Shown piece by piece: positions 1-5,316 of a stretch of 5,707 nt of DNA. A program made the translations under genes and the position numbers. The DNA lies in NCBI GenBank assembly GCA_018695085.1, contig JABHOU010000132.1, forward strand, positions 1-5,707, read 5' to 3'. Each line of letters opens with the position of its first letter. Position 1 is the stretch's first letter. The notes below the pieces were generated by a model. That model did not search any database. It was not told where the DNA came from and saw nothing but the letters and a program-made list of their open reading frames with translations. Source of the stretch: Opitutia bacterium (lineage in GTDB: Bacteria > Verrucomicrobiota > Verrucomicrobiia > Opitutales > Seribacteraceae).

Positions 1-1
1 C

Positions 2-634
2 GAGCGAATTGAAGGGGTCATCAAATCATACGAACTAGCCTACAAGATGCAATCCAGCGTCCCCGAACTGCTGAATCTCTCCGACGAACCCAAGCATATA
101 CTCAACATGTATGGAGTCGATGGCCAGACGACCAACGACTTCGGTCGCCAATGCCTACTCGCTCGGCGAATGGCGGAAGCAGGTGTGCGCTATATCGAGG
201 TCACCCATTCGAACTGGGATCAACACGGTGCTCTCAAAAGCAAATTGAAAGCCAATTGCGGAGCCACGGACCAACCTCTGGCTGCTCTCCTAACCGATCT
301 CAAACAGCGAGGCATGCTACAAGACACCTTGGTTATCTGGGGAGGTGAGTTCGGTCGTACGCCACATGCAAAGAAAGCCGATGGTCGTGACCACAACTCG
401 AGCGGATTCAGTTTCTGGATGGCCGGGGGCGGAGTAAGAGGCGGGATGCGCTACGGTGCTACAGATGAGCACGGTATCGCCGCCGTCGAGGATAAAATGC
501 ATTTCCACGACCTCCATGCCACCATCTTGCACTTGCTGGGTCTGGACCACGAACGCCTTACCTACAACTACGCAGGTCGTGACTTCCGCCTAACAGACGT
601 CTTCGGCAACGTGGCCAAGAAAATTCTGGCCTAA
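2..634 (+). CDS. DUF1501 family protein, C-terminal part (5' end outside window)
   Basis: An open frame enters from the left edge and gives 210 residues ending in TAA; the true start lies upstream, so 2 is only the first complete codon. I recognise the C-terminal half of the DUF1501 family, which belongs to the alkaline phosphatase/sulfatase-like fold and is greatly expanded in Planctomycetes and Verrucomicrobia. Family signatures visible in order are the WDQHGAL block (about base 215), VIWGGEFGRTPH (about 332-367), GRDHNSSGFSFWMAGGG (383-433), GATDEHG, and the terminal LLGLDHERLTYNYAGRDFR block followed by LTDVFGN. The aspartates and histidines in these blocks would be metal or catalytic ligands by analogy with the fold. 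Family members are often exported through a Tat-like signal and often paired with DUF1549/DUF1553 cytochrome-like genes, but neither can be checked here. The substrate is unknown. The reading frame is intact, with no sign of decay. Confidence 0.9.
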   Translation, partial: ERIEGVIKSYELAYKMQSSVPELLNLSDEPKHILNMYGVDGQTTNDFGRQCLLARRMAEAGVRYIEVTHSNWDQHGALKSKLKANCGATDQPLAALLTDLKQRGMLQDTLVIWGGEFGRTPHAKKADGRDHNSSGFSFWMAGGGVRGGMRYGATDEHGIAAVEDKMHFHDLHATILHLLGLDHERLTYNYAGRDFRLTDVFGNVAKKILA

Positions 635-635
635 C

Positions 636-1886
636 TCAGTTTGCGTGACTTGCCGCATGAGCGACCAAGCCCGCGACTACGGCGTCCACGTATTCCTCGA
701 CAAGACTTACTCGAAGTTTTCCAGCCACCATCTTGGCACCTTCGTAGTCTCCCGATTGAATACGAGAAAACACTTCCTTGGAGTTCGCAATGTAAGGCTC
801 GAGAAAAACGACGGGGCACTCGTACAAACGATTAGCAATTAAGTTACGCCCCCACACGCCTTCCATCTTCCCCACCTTAATGGCATTCGGCCCCTTATAG
901 GCAAACGCAGGCAATCCCGTGGTGCGTTTGAAGGATCCAGCCATGCACTCGGCCAAGGATCGCTCATCTTTATGGGAACGGTTTAAAAGTTTCACGAGCA
1001 TTTCGAGTCGCTGGTTGTCGAGGGCGATTTCACCCCCTAGGTATGCTCCATTAGTGAGAACATGGTAATCATTCCGCGCAACCAGCGATTTTTTTTCAGG
1101 AGTGGGCCAAGGGGCTGCGTTCAAGTGAATGCATACGACTAGGTCGGGCTTTATCTTTTCGTTGACCTTTAATGCTCTGGCCATGATTTCACTTGAGCGA
1201 AAGAACAGAATTTCTCCGCGGCGACGAACCATTTTTTTGCGCTCCTTCTTCGTTTGCGTGGGCACGGCATCCCCTTCGATTCTTTTTTGCCAAGCCTCGG
1301 CCTCTTGGCGCAGGCTTTTGGGAGTTTCCTTCGTCACGGGCTTCTTCCGATTACGAACCAGCGAAACCCTAGCCCCCAGTCCGCCAAGACTCTTGGAGAT
1401 ACGCTTGGCTACCAAGAGGGCGATATCACCTTCCTTAACGGGAGCAGCATCGCCTATGACAAAATGCCGACCCTCCATTTCCGAATATTTACCACCCAAG
1501 TGCCCAGGATCCAAAGCAATGTGGAAACCAGTCAATGGCTTTTCACGGGCAAGGGCCCGGAGCTTGGTCGCGGAACGCCAATACTCTTTCCGATGATTCC
1601 TGGCGGCAACATCTGGACAAGATGCCAAAGGCAAAACATACCAATCTTCCTTGCCCGCAAACTTACGAATACGAACTTCCTTCTCGTCGATCTTAATCCA
1701 ACCCTTCCACCAAGACTCACGTGGAACGTAAACTTTTCGTAGCAGTTCCTCGAACGCCACACTCGTGATACTGTTATGGTAAACATCCAAGCGAGACCAT
1801 TCGGGCTTCTTGCCAAGTACTGAAATAGATGCCGAGACCGAGGAACCCCCGATCGATATCACCGTTGCCAATAGTAGATGATTCAT
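636..1886 (-). CDS. exported N-acetylmuramoyl-L-alanine amidase (Amidase_3 family), elaborated
   Basis: This is a 416-residue zinc amidase predicted to cleave the bond between N-acetylmuramic acid and the L-alanine of the peptide stem in peptidoglycan. I chose the ATG at 1886 because it gives a signal peptide (MNHLLLATVISIGGSSVSA, likely cleaved near residue 19). A longer frame from 2042 would run 92 bases into recR and place unrelated sequence before the signal. Amidase_3 hallmarks are ALDPGHLGG (zinc ligand His129), the KEGDIALLVAKRI helix with Glu152, CIHLNA (His254), and VFLEPYIANSKEV with the probable catalytic Glu363. Residues 20-115 form an N-terminal region I do not recognise. A lysine/arginine-rich insert lies at about 180-230, and the stretch from His254 to Glu363 is also longer than usual. 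It is the last gene of the minus-strand run, 64 bases after recR. The overall call is firm; the precise wall substrate is inferred. Confidence 0.85.
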   Translation of the reverse strand: MNHLLLATVISIGGSSVSASISVLGKKPEWSRLDVYHNSITSVAFEELLRKVYVPRESWWKGWIKIDEKEVRIRKFAGKEDWYVLPLASCPDVAARNHRKEYWRSATKLRALAREKPLTGFHIALDPGHLGGKYSEMEGRHFVIGDAAPVKEGDIALLVAKRISKSLGGLGARVSLVRNRKKPVTKETPKSLRQEAEAWQKRIEGDAVPTQTKKERKKMVRRRGEILFFRSSEIMARALKVNEKIKPDLVVCIHLNAAPWPTPEKKSLVARNDYHVLTNGAYLGGEIALDNQRLEMLVKLLNRSHKDERSLAECMAGSFKRTTGLPAFAYKGPNAIKVGKMEGVWGRNLIANRLYECPVVFLEPYIANSKEVFSRIQSGDYEGAKMVAGKLRVSLVEEYVDAVVAGLVAHAASHAN

Positions 1887-1887
1887 T

Positions 1888-1909
1888 GAGTTCCCAGAAT
1901 AGAGAACTC
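1888..1909 (-). repeat. inverted repeat just before the amidase start
   Basis: GAGTTC and GAACTC are perfect six-base arms separated by ten bases, with the downstream arm ending one base before the amidase ATG. The weak purine-rich GGGA before the start (1892-1895) spans the loop and arm, so a folded mRNA would partly occlude the initiation region. The position supports the ATG at 1886 only indirectly, and chance is possible. Confidence 0.4.
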
Positions 1910-1950
1910 GGAGAAAATGAACAGTTTTTTTACGAACATTCAAAAAATGC

Positions 1951-2547
1951 TCAGGAAAAATCCCTGCGCGCATCCAAGGCGCTTCGCAAGGTGACCTCGT
2001 CGGCATAAGTGACGCCTGATCCACTGGGAATGCCAAATCCAATACGACTTACTTGCACGTTTCCGACCCCCACGATTTCTTCGCTCAAGTAGTGACAGGT
2101 AGCCTCCCCCTCAATGTCGTTCGCAATGGCCAGGATTAGTTCGTTCACCTCGCCTTTTTCAATACGGGTTTTAAGACTAGCAAAGTTCAGCTTTTCCGGA
2201 CCGATGCCCCGAATCGGTGAAAGCTTGCCGTGCAGGACATGATAACGTCCGCGATAAGCACCCGAACGCTCAATGGCGAAGAGATCGGGAACTCGCTCGA
2301 CGACACAAATCTTTCCATATTCCCGCTCCTCGTCCCCACAAATGGAGCAAGTTTCATTCTCAGAAAGGTTGCCACAAATGGAACAAGCTCTCGCCGAGGT
2401 TCCCGCGGTTCGCAGAATCTCAATGAGATCGTCGAGTCCTTCGGGTTTCTCCACCAGCAAGTAGAGTGCAATACGTTCGGCCGATCTATGACCTAGACCA
2501 GGGAGACTCTTGAGCCCCTTCAATAGGTTTTCAAAGCCGGGCGTCAT
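1951..2547 (-). CDS. recR: recombination mediator protein RecR
   Basis: The 198-residue product matches RecR in length and layout. RecR acts in the cytoplasm with RecO (and RecF) to load RecA on single-stranded DNA at gaps. Visible parts in order: a helix-hairpin-helix region at 1-30 (LKSLPGLGHRSAERIALYLL), a four-cysteine zinc finger (Cys55, Cys58, Cys67, Cys70), a Toprim domain from about 79 (ICVVERVPDLFAIE, with Glu84, then YRGRYHVLHGKLSPIRGIGP), and the C-terminal block ending YADEVTLRSALDARRDFS. The segment before the conserved EGEAT reads AIANDI rather than the common ATNPTV, a divergence in an otherwise canonical protein. It follows ybaB by 36 bases, the usual partner order. The ATG is the natural family start. 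No clear Shine-Dalgarno is present; a small inverted repeat lies just before the start. Confidence 0.97.
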   Translation of the reverse strand: MTPGFENLLKGLKSLPGLGHRSAERIALYLLVEKPEGLDDLIEILRTAGTSARACSICGNLSENETCSICGDEEREYGKICVVERVPDLFAIERSGAYRGRYHVLHGKLSPIRGIGPEKLNFASLKTRIEKGEVNELILAIANDIEGEATCHYLSEEIVGVGNVQVSRIGFGIPSGSGVTYADEVTLRSALDARRDFS

Positions 2548-2549
2548 GC

Positions 2550-2563
2550 TATTGCCCGCAATA
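2550..2563 (-). repeat. inverted repeat just before the recR start
   Basis: TATTGC-CC-GCAATA is a perfect six-base inverted repeat with a two-base centre, ending two bases before the recR ATG. As RNA it would more likely fold as a five-base stem with a CGGG loop. It could affect ribosome access to recR or be chance; no function is known to me. Confidence 0.4.
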
Positions 2564-2583
2564 AAACAAAACTACGACCAAGG

Positions 2584-2892
2584 TCAAAAAAGTCCTGGCA
2601 TCTGAATACCTCCCGTGAGGTCACCCATGGCGGCTTCATTTCGTTTCTTGGCTTCCTCAGCGGCATCTCGTATAGCTTGCAGTATAGCCTCTGAAACAAA
2701 GCCCGGATCTTCCTTAAGAAATTCTGGATCTAAATTCAAATTTTGAAATTCGCCTTGCCCGTTTATCTTGACAGTGACGGCACCACCACCACCGGAAACC
2801 TCAAACACCTCTTGGCCAAGAGACTCTTGTGCCTCTTCCATTTTCTTCTGCATTTTCTGAGCTTGCTTGAGTAGCTTACCGACACCAACCAT
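2584..2892 (-). CDS. ybaB: YbaB/EbfC family nucleoid-associated protein
   Basis: This 102-residue protein has the normal length and shape of the YbaB/EbfC family: small dimeric proteins with a tweezer-like fold that bind DNA and coat the nucleoid. It has an N-terminal charged amphipathic helix (KLLKQAQKMQKKMEEAQESL, about 6-25), a central beta region with a glycine run (EVSGGGGAVTVKINGQGE), the NLDPEFLKED segment, a second helix (AIRDAAEEAKKRNEAAMG), and the GG-IQMPGLF tail. The start is supported by the only clear Shine-Dalgarno in the window, AAGGA, eight bases before the ATG. It sits directly upstream of recR, the conserved arrangement in many bacteria. However, dnaX, which commonly precedes ybaB, is replaced here by a dehydrogenase-like gene 64 bases upstream. 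Confidence 0.95.
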   Translation of the reverse strand: MVGVGKLLKQAQKMQKKMEEAQESLGQEVFEVSGGGGAVTVKINGQGEFQNLNLDPEFLKEDPGFVSEAILQAIRDAAEEAKKRNEAAMGDLTGGIQMPGLF

Positions 2893-2900
2893 AGTAAAAG

Positions 2901-2905
2901 TCCTT
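2901..2905 (-). promoter_or_regulatory. ribosome binding site of ybaB
   Basis: The minus-strand sequence AAGGA lies eight bases before the ybaB ATG. It is the only convincing Shine-Dalgarno match before any start in the window and supports that start codon. Confidence 0.7.
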
Positions 2906-2921
2906 GTTGTGGCAGTTGAGG

Positions 2922-2946
2922 AATTAGAGAAACACTCGATTGAGTG
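2922..2946 (-). terminator. weak hairpin with U-rich tail after the SDR gene
   Basis: Downstream of the SDR stop codon, the minus strand reads CACTC-AATC-GAGTG followed by TTTCTCTAATT. This is a perfect five-base-pair stem with a four-base loop and a moderately U-rich tail. It could be a weak or partial intrinsic terminator that lowers transcription from the SDR gene into ybaB-recR-amidase. The short stem and interrupted U tract make this uncertain; a chance repeat or a protein site are alternatives. Confidence 0.3.
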
Positions 2947-2956
2947 AGGTTTATCC

Positions 2957-3820
2957 CTAGCTTTCCAGGATGGAGTTAAAACCCTCCCGAAAAGAAGGAT
3001 AGTCAGGTACCCAATTCAGCTCATCACGGATGCGATCGTTGCTAATTTTTCGATTTGAAGCATTCGAATCTTCGCTATCATTAAACGAAGGTGCATCGAC
3101 TCCCAATTTTCCGGCAAGCCATGAAGCAATCTCTGCTCGCGAAGAATGATTGCCATCGGAGACATTATAAATTCTACCAATGTTCTGTTCACCTGCATGA
3201 AGGACAGCGAGAATTGCTGATACAGCATCATCGCGATGGATCAAATTGAGGATGCGATCTCCGTCACCAGCTTGGGCTTCGCCATTTCTTACGCTATCCA
3301 AAAACAAATGACGACCAGGTCCATACAACCCCGCAAGGCGAAGAATAAAAGAGCGACGGATACCCTCACCGCTGGAAAAGCCCAACTGCTCCGCTGCCAA
3401 AAGAAGCCCACCCTTTTCGGACACACCATCAGAAGAAGCGGTTTCGTCAACAAGGCGACGCCCAGTTTGCGGGTACACTGAAGTACTACTCGTAAAGACA
3501 TAGGTTCCAACCTCGCCATCGCGAGCCCACTTCACCACAGTGTCTTGTCCATCAACATAGGATTTGAGATAACCATTCAAGTCGGCTGAGGCCGCTCCCA
3601 CGCAATTCACAACGAAATCCTGCGTAGAATCAATCTCCCCTATCCAGGACTCATCATCCAAGTCGGCTGCCACTACCTTATGGACCCCCGCATCATTCAA
3701 AGATACAGCGGTGTCGGCATTACGGGTAACAGCTGATACATACCAAGAGAGTTCAAGAGCCTGACGGGCAAGTTCCGAACCAAGATAACCACAGCCAAAT
3801 ATTGCGAGCTTTTTGCTCAT
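2957..3820 (-). CDS. atypical SDR / NAD(P)-dependent epimerase-like protein (YeeZ-like)
   Basis: The 287-residue product begins with a Rossmann nucleotide-binding motif, AIFGCGYLGSELA (GxGxxG at Gly9, Gly11, Gly14), so it should bind NAD(P). Further extended/atypical SDR landmarks are VVNCVGAAS (70-78), VFTSSTSVYPQTGR (108-121), ILRLAGLYGPGRH (159-171), NLIHRDDAVSAI (192-203), IYNVSDG (217-223) and the tail RKISNDRIRDELNWVPDYPSFREGF. This matches the YeeZ-like atypical SDR group. The canonical YxxxK catalytic pair is not visible: the expected place, about 130-144, reads SDGVSEKGGLLLAAE without a tyrosine. The protein may therefore be a binding or regulatory protein, or use another mechanism. 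Its substrate is unknown. It is the first gene of the minus-strand run and is divergent from the phosphatase gene across 85 bases. The reading frame is intact; no Shine-Dalgarno precedes the ATG. Confidence 0.85.
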   Translation of the reverse strand: MSKKLAIFGCGYLGSELARQALELSWYVSAVTRNADTAVSLNDAGVHKVVAADLDDESWIGEIDSTQDFVVNCVGAASADLNGYLKSYVDGQDTVVKWARDGEVGTYVFTSSTSVYPQTGRRLVDETASSDGVSEKGGLLLAAEQLGFSSGEGIRRSFILRLAGLYGPGRHLFLDSVRNGEAQAGDGDRILNLIHRDDAVSAILAVLHAGEQNIGRIYNVSDGNHSSRAEIASWLAGKLGVDAPSFNDSEDSNASNRKISNDRIRDELNWVPDYPSFREGFNSILES

Positions 3821-3905
3821 AAAGGATATTCATGTAAAAAATCAACGGAAACGTCAAGGTTGACTAATTCGTTAATTTCATGCGTAAAGCTCGACCTTTT
3901 TAGAA
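3821..3905. promoter_or_regulatory. divergent promoter region with GTCAA-gg-TTGAC palindrome
   Basis: This 85-base AT-rich gap separates the divergently read SDR and phosphatase genes, so it should carry promoters for both operons. At 3853-3864 it holds GTCAA-gg-TTGAC, in which TTGACT (3860-3865) could be a -35 box for the plus strand and TTGACG (read on the minus strand, 3857-3852) one for the minus strand. No good -10 box lies at the expected distance on either strand, the best matches being only two or three of six. The existence of promoters here is likely from layout; the exact elements are unproven. Confidence 0.4.
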
Positions 3906-4400
3906 ATGCAAAACCAACCCGACAAAGAAAAACTTCATGTTGTCTTTGTTTGCTGGGGCAACATCTGCCGTTCTCCCGCAGCCGAAGCCACTTTTCGCAA
4001 ATTGATCATTGATCGTGGACTGGACGACCGCATCACCTGCGATTCCGCCGGCACCATTGACCAACATACGGGAAACTCGCCGGACCCACGTATGCAAAAA
4101 GCAGCCGAAGCAAGAGGCATCCGGACAGGAGGATCGGCACGCAAAGCCAATAATGACGACTTCGCCAATGCAGACATCCTGCTAACCATGGACAACTTCA
4201 ACTTCACGGAATTGAACAAACTCGCTCCGAACGATGAGGGACGAAAGAAGATTCAACGATTCTGCGAGTATGTGAGCGGAACAGTCAGCGAAGTACCCGA
4301 TCCTTATTATGGTGGGGTCAGTGGTTTCGAGAAAGTACTGGATTTGTTGGAGGAAGGTTGCGGTGCTTTGCTCGAAGACTTGAGAAAGCACTTGGGATAG
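3906..4400 (+). CDS. low-molecular-weight protein tyrosine phosphatase family protein
   Basis: A 164-residue phosphatase of normal family length. The P-loop VCWGNICRSP holds the CX5R signature with nucleophile Cys16 and Arg22. The general-acid loop is PDPYYGG with Asp132. The SAGT motif (48-50) and LLTMDNFN (92-99) are also typical. Chemistry goes through a phosphocysteine intermediate; the substrate may be phosphotyrosine. In Thermus thermophilus and Staphylococcus aureus, LMW-PTPs also dephosphorylate ribulosamine 5-phosphates, and in several genomes they lie directly before a fructosamine-kinase homologue, exactly as here. That context makes a deglycation role attractive (inference). Cys21 next to Cys16 is the pair that forms a protective disulfide in characterised members. 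Trp17 occupies a position more often Leu or Met. The start at 3906 is preferred because only nine residues precede the first beta strand (LHVVFVC). No Shine-Dalgarno is visible. An arsenate reductase is less likely given the intact DPYY loop. Confidence 0.93.
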   Translation: MQNQPDKEKLHVVFVCWGNICRSPAAEATFRKLIIDRGLDDRITCDSAGTIDQHTGNSPDPRMQKAAEARGIRTGGSARKANNDDFANADILLTMDNFNFTELNKLAPNDEGRKKIQRFCEYVSGTVSEVPDPYYGGVSGFEKVLDLLEEGCGALLEDLRKHLG

Positions 4401-4443
4401 CCCCCCCATCCTTCCGCATCTTTGACCACAATCAATAACGCCG

Positions 4444-5316
4444 ATGTGGGAAGACGTAGCAACCGCCATTGCCAAGGAGACGCAAACTTCATTTGTTCTC
4501 CATAGTGAAAGCAATATCGCCGGTGGTTGCATCAACGAAGCTCGAAGGTTGGAGAGTACGACTGGCGAAGTATATTTCGTGAAGGCGAATTCTGCCGACT
4601 TTTTGAGACTTTTTAAAGCGGAAGCCAAAGCCTTAACCGAGATAGCCTCAACTCGAACTGTTTGCGTACCTGAGCCGGTTTGTCATGGAACCTCAGCCGA
4701 CCGATCTTTTCTGGTCATGGAATTTCTCGAAACGGGTAGAGACGGAGGTTCGGCCCAGCGAAAGCTAGGTCAAGATCTCGCCCGACTTCATCGCATGGAG
4801 CAACCTCACTTCGGATGGAAGATCGACAACGCCATAGGAGCCACACACCAACCCAACCCGGCATCCGACGACTGGATCGCATTCTATCGAGAACATCGAT
4901 TGGTTCACCAGTTCGACCTTGCCCAAAAAAAAGATCAATCCTTCCATGGGGTCGAATCCCTCATAGAGCGCCTACCCGATCTCTTCAGCGAATATAAACC
5001 GTGGCCATCTCTCTTGCACGGTGACCTTTGGGGTGGCAATTTTTCTGTCGATACAGAGGGTCAGCCCTACGTATTCGATCCCGCAAGCTATTACGGGGAT
5101 CGTGAAGCCGATATTGCCTTCACCTATATGTTCGGAGGATTCTCCAAAGACTTCTATAAAGGCTATGAAGAGATTTTCCCTCTCGACCTCGGCTTCGGAA
5201 TTCGCAAAACCCTTTACAACCTTTATCACGAATTGAATCACTACAATCTCTTCGGGGGAGGCTACGCCCGCTCCGCCCAATCGAGCATCAATCATCTCCT
5301 CGCCTATTCACCATGA
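4444..5316 (+). CDS. fructosamine/ribulosamine 3-kinase family protein
   Basis: The 290-residue product fits the FN3K family, small-molecule kinases with a protein-kinase-like fold that phosphorylate the O3' of ketosamines on glycated amines, making the adduct unstable so the free amine is restored. Visible motifs are the nucleotide loop NIAGGCINEARRL (24-36), FVKAN with the ATP-binding Lys47, an alpha-C-like Glu60, LVMEFLE hinge (90-96), the family-specific DNAIGATHQPN (128-138), the catalytic loop LLHGDLWGGN (Asp194, Asn199), and the metal-binding FDPASYYGDREAD (Asp212). Most tested bacterial homologues prefer ribulosamines or erythrulosamines over fructosamines, so ribulosamine/erythrulosamine 3-kinase is the better guess. 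Cys29 matches the P-loop cysteine reported as a redox switch in other FN3Ks. It lies 43 bases after the phosphatase and overlaps the next gene by four bases. An aminoglycoside phosphotransferase is an alternative fold match, but the GATxQPN block argues against it. Confidence 0.93.
   Translation: MWEDVATAIAKETQTSFVLHSESNIAGGCINEARRLESTTGEVYFVKANSADFLRLFKAEAKALTEIASTRTVCVPEPVCHGTSADRSFLVMEFLETGRDGGSAQRKLGQDLARLHRMEQPHFGWKIDNAIGATHQPNPASDDWIAFYREHRLVHQFDLAQKKDQSFHGVESLIERLPDLFSEYKPWPSLLHGDLWGGNFSVDTEGQPYVFDPASYYGDREADIAFTYMFGGFSKDFYKGYEEIFPLDLGFGIRKTLYNLYHELNHYNLFGGGYARSAQSSINHLLAYSP

Noticed and set aside
2..634. Sulfatase as the identity of the left-edge gene
   Set aside because: The fold is related, but the EFGRTP and LLGLDHERLTYNYAGRDFR blocks are those of DUF1501, and no sulfatase formylglycine motif is seen in the visible part.
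1129..1742. Two overlapping plus-strand open frames of 155 and 162 codons opposite the amidase
   Set aside because: Their translations look like antisense products, rich in Arg, Ser and Pro with no domain, and the minus-strand amidase explains the coding signal.
1887..2042. Longer N-terminus for the amidase starting at 2042
   Set aside because: It would overlap recR by 92 bases and put 52 residues with no export features before a good signal peptide starting at 1886.
4401..4407. C7 run after the phosphatase stop as a phase-variation tract
   Set aside because: It is short and lies between genes with no promoter elements placed around it, so length change has no evident effect.
4182..4628. 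A 148-codon minus-strand open frame across the phosphatase-kinase junction
   Set aside because: It lies opposite two well-supported genes and has no recognisable motif.
4972..5295. A 107-codon minus-strand open frame opposite the end of the kinase gene
   Set aside because: It covers the catalytic part of the kinase on the opposite strand and shows no family resemblance.
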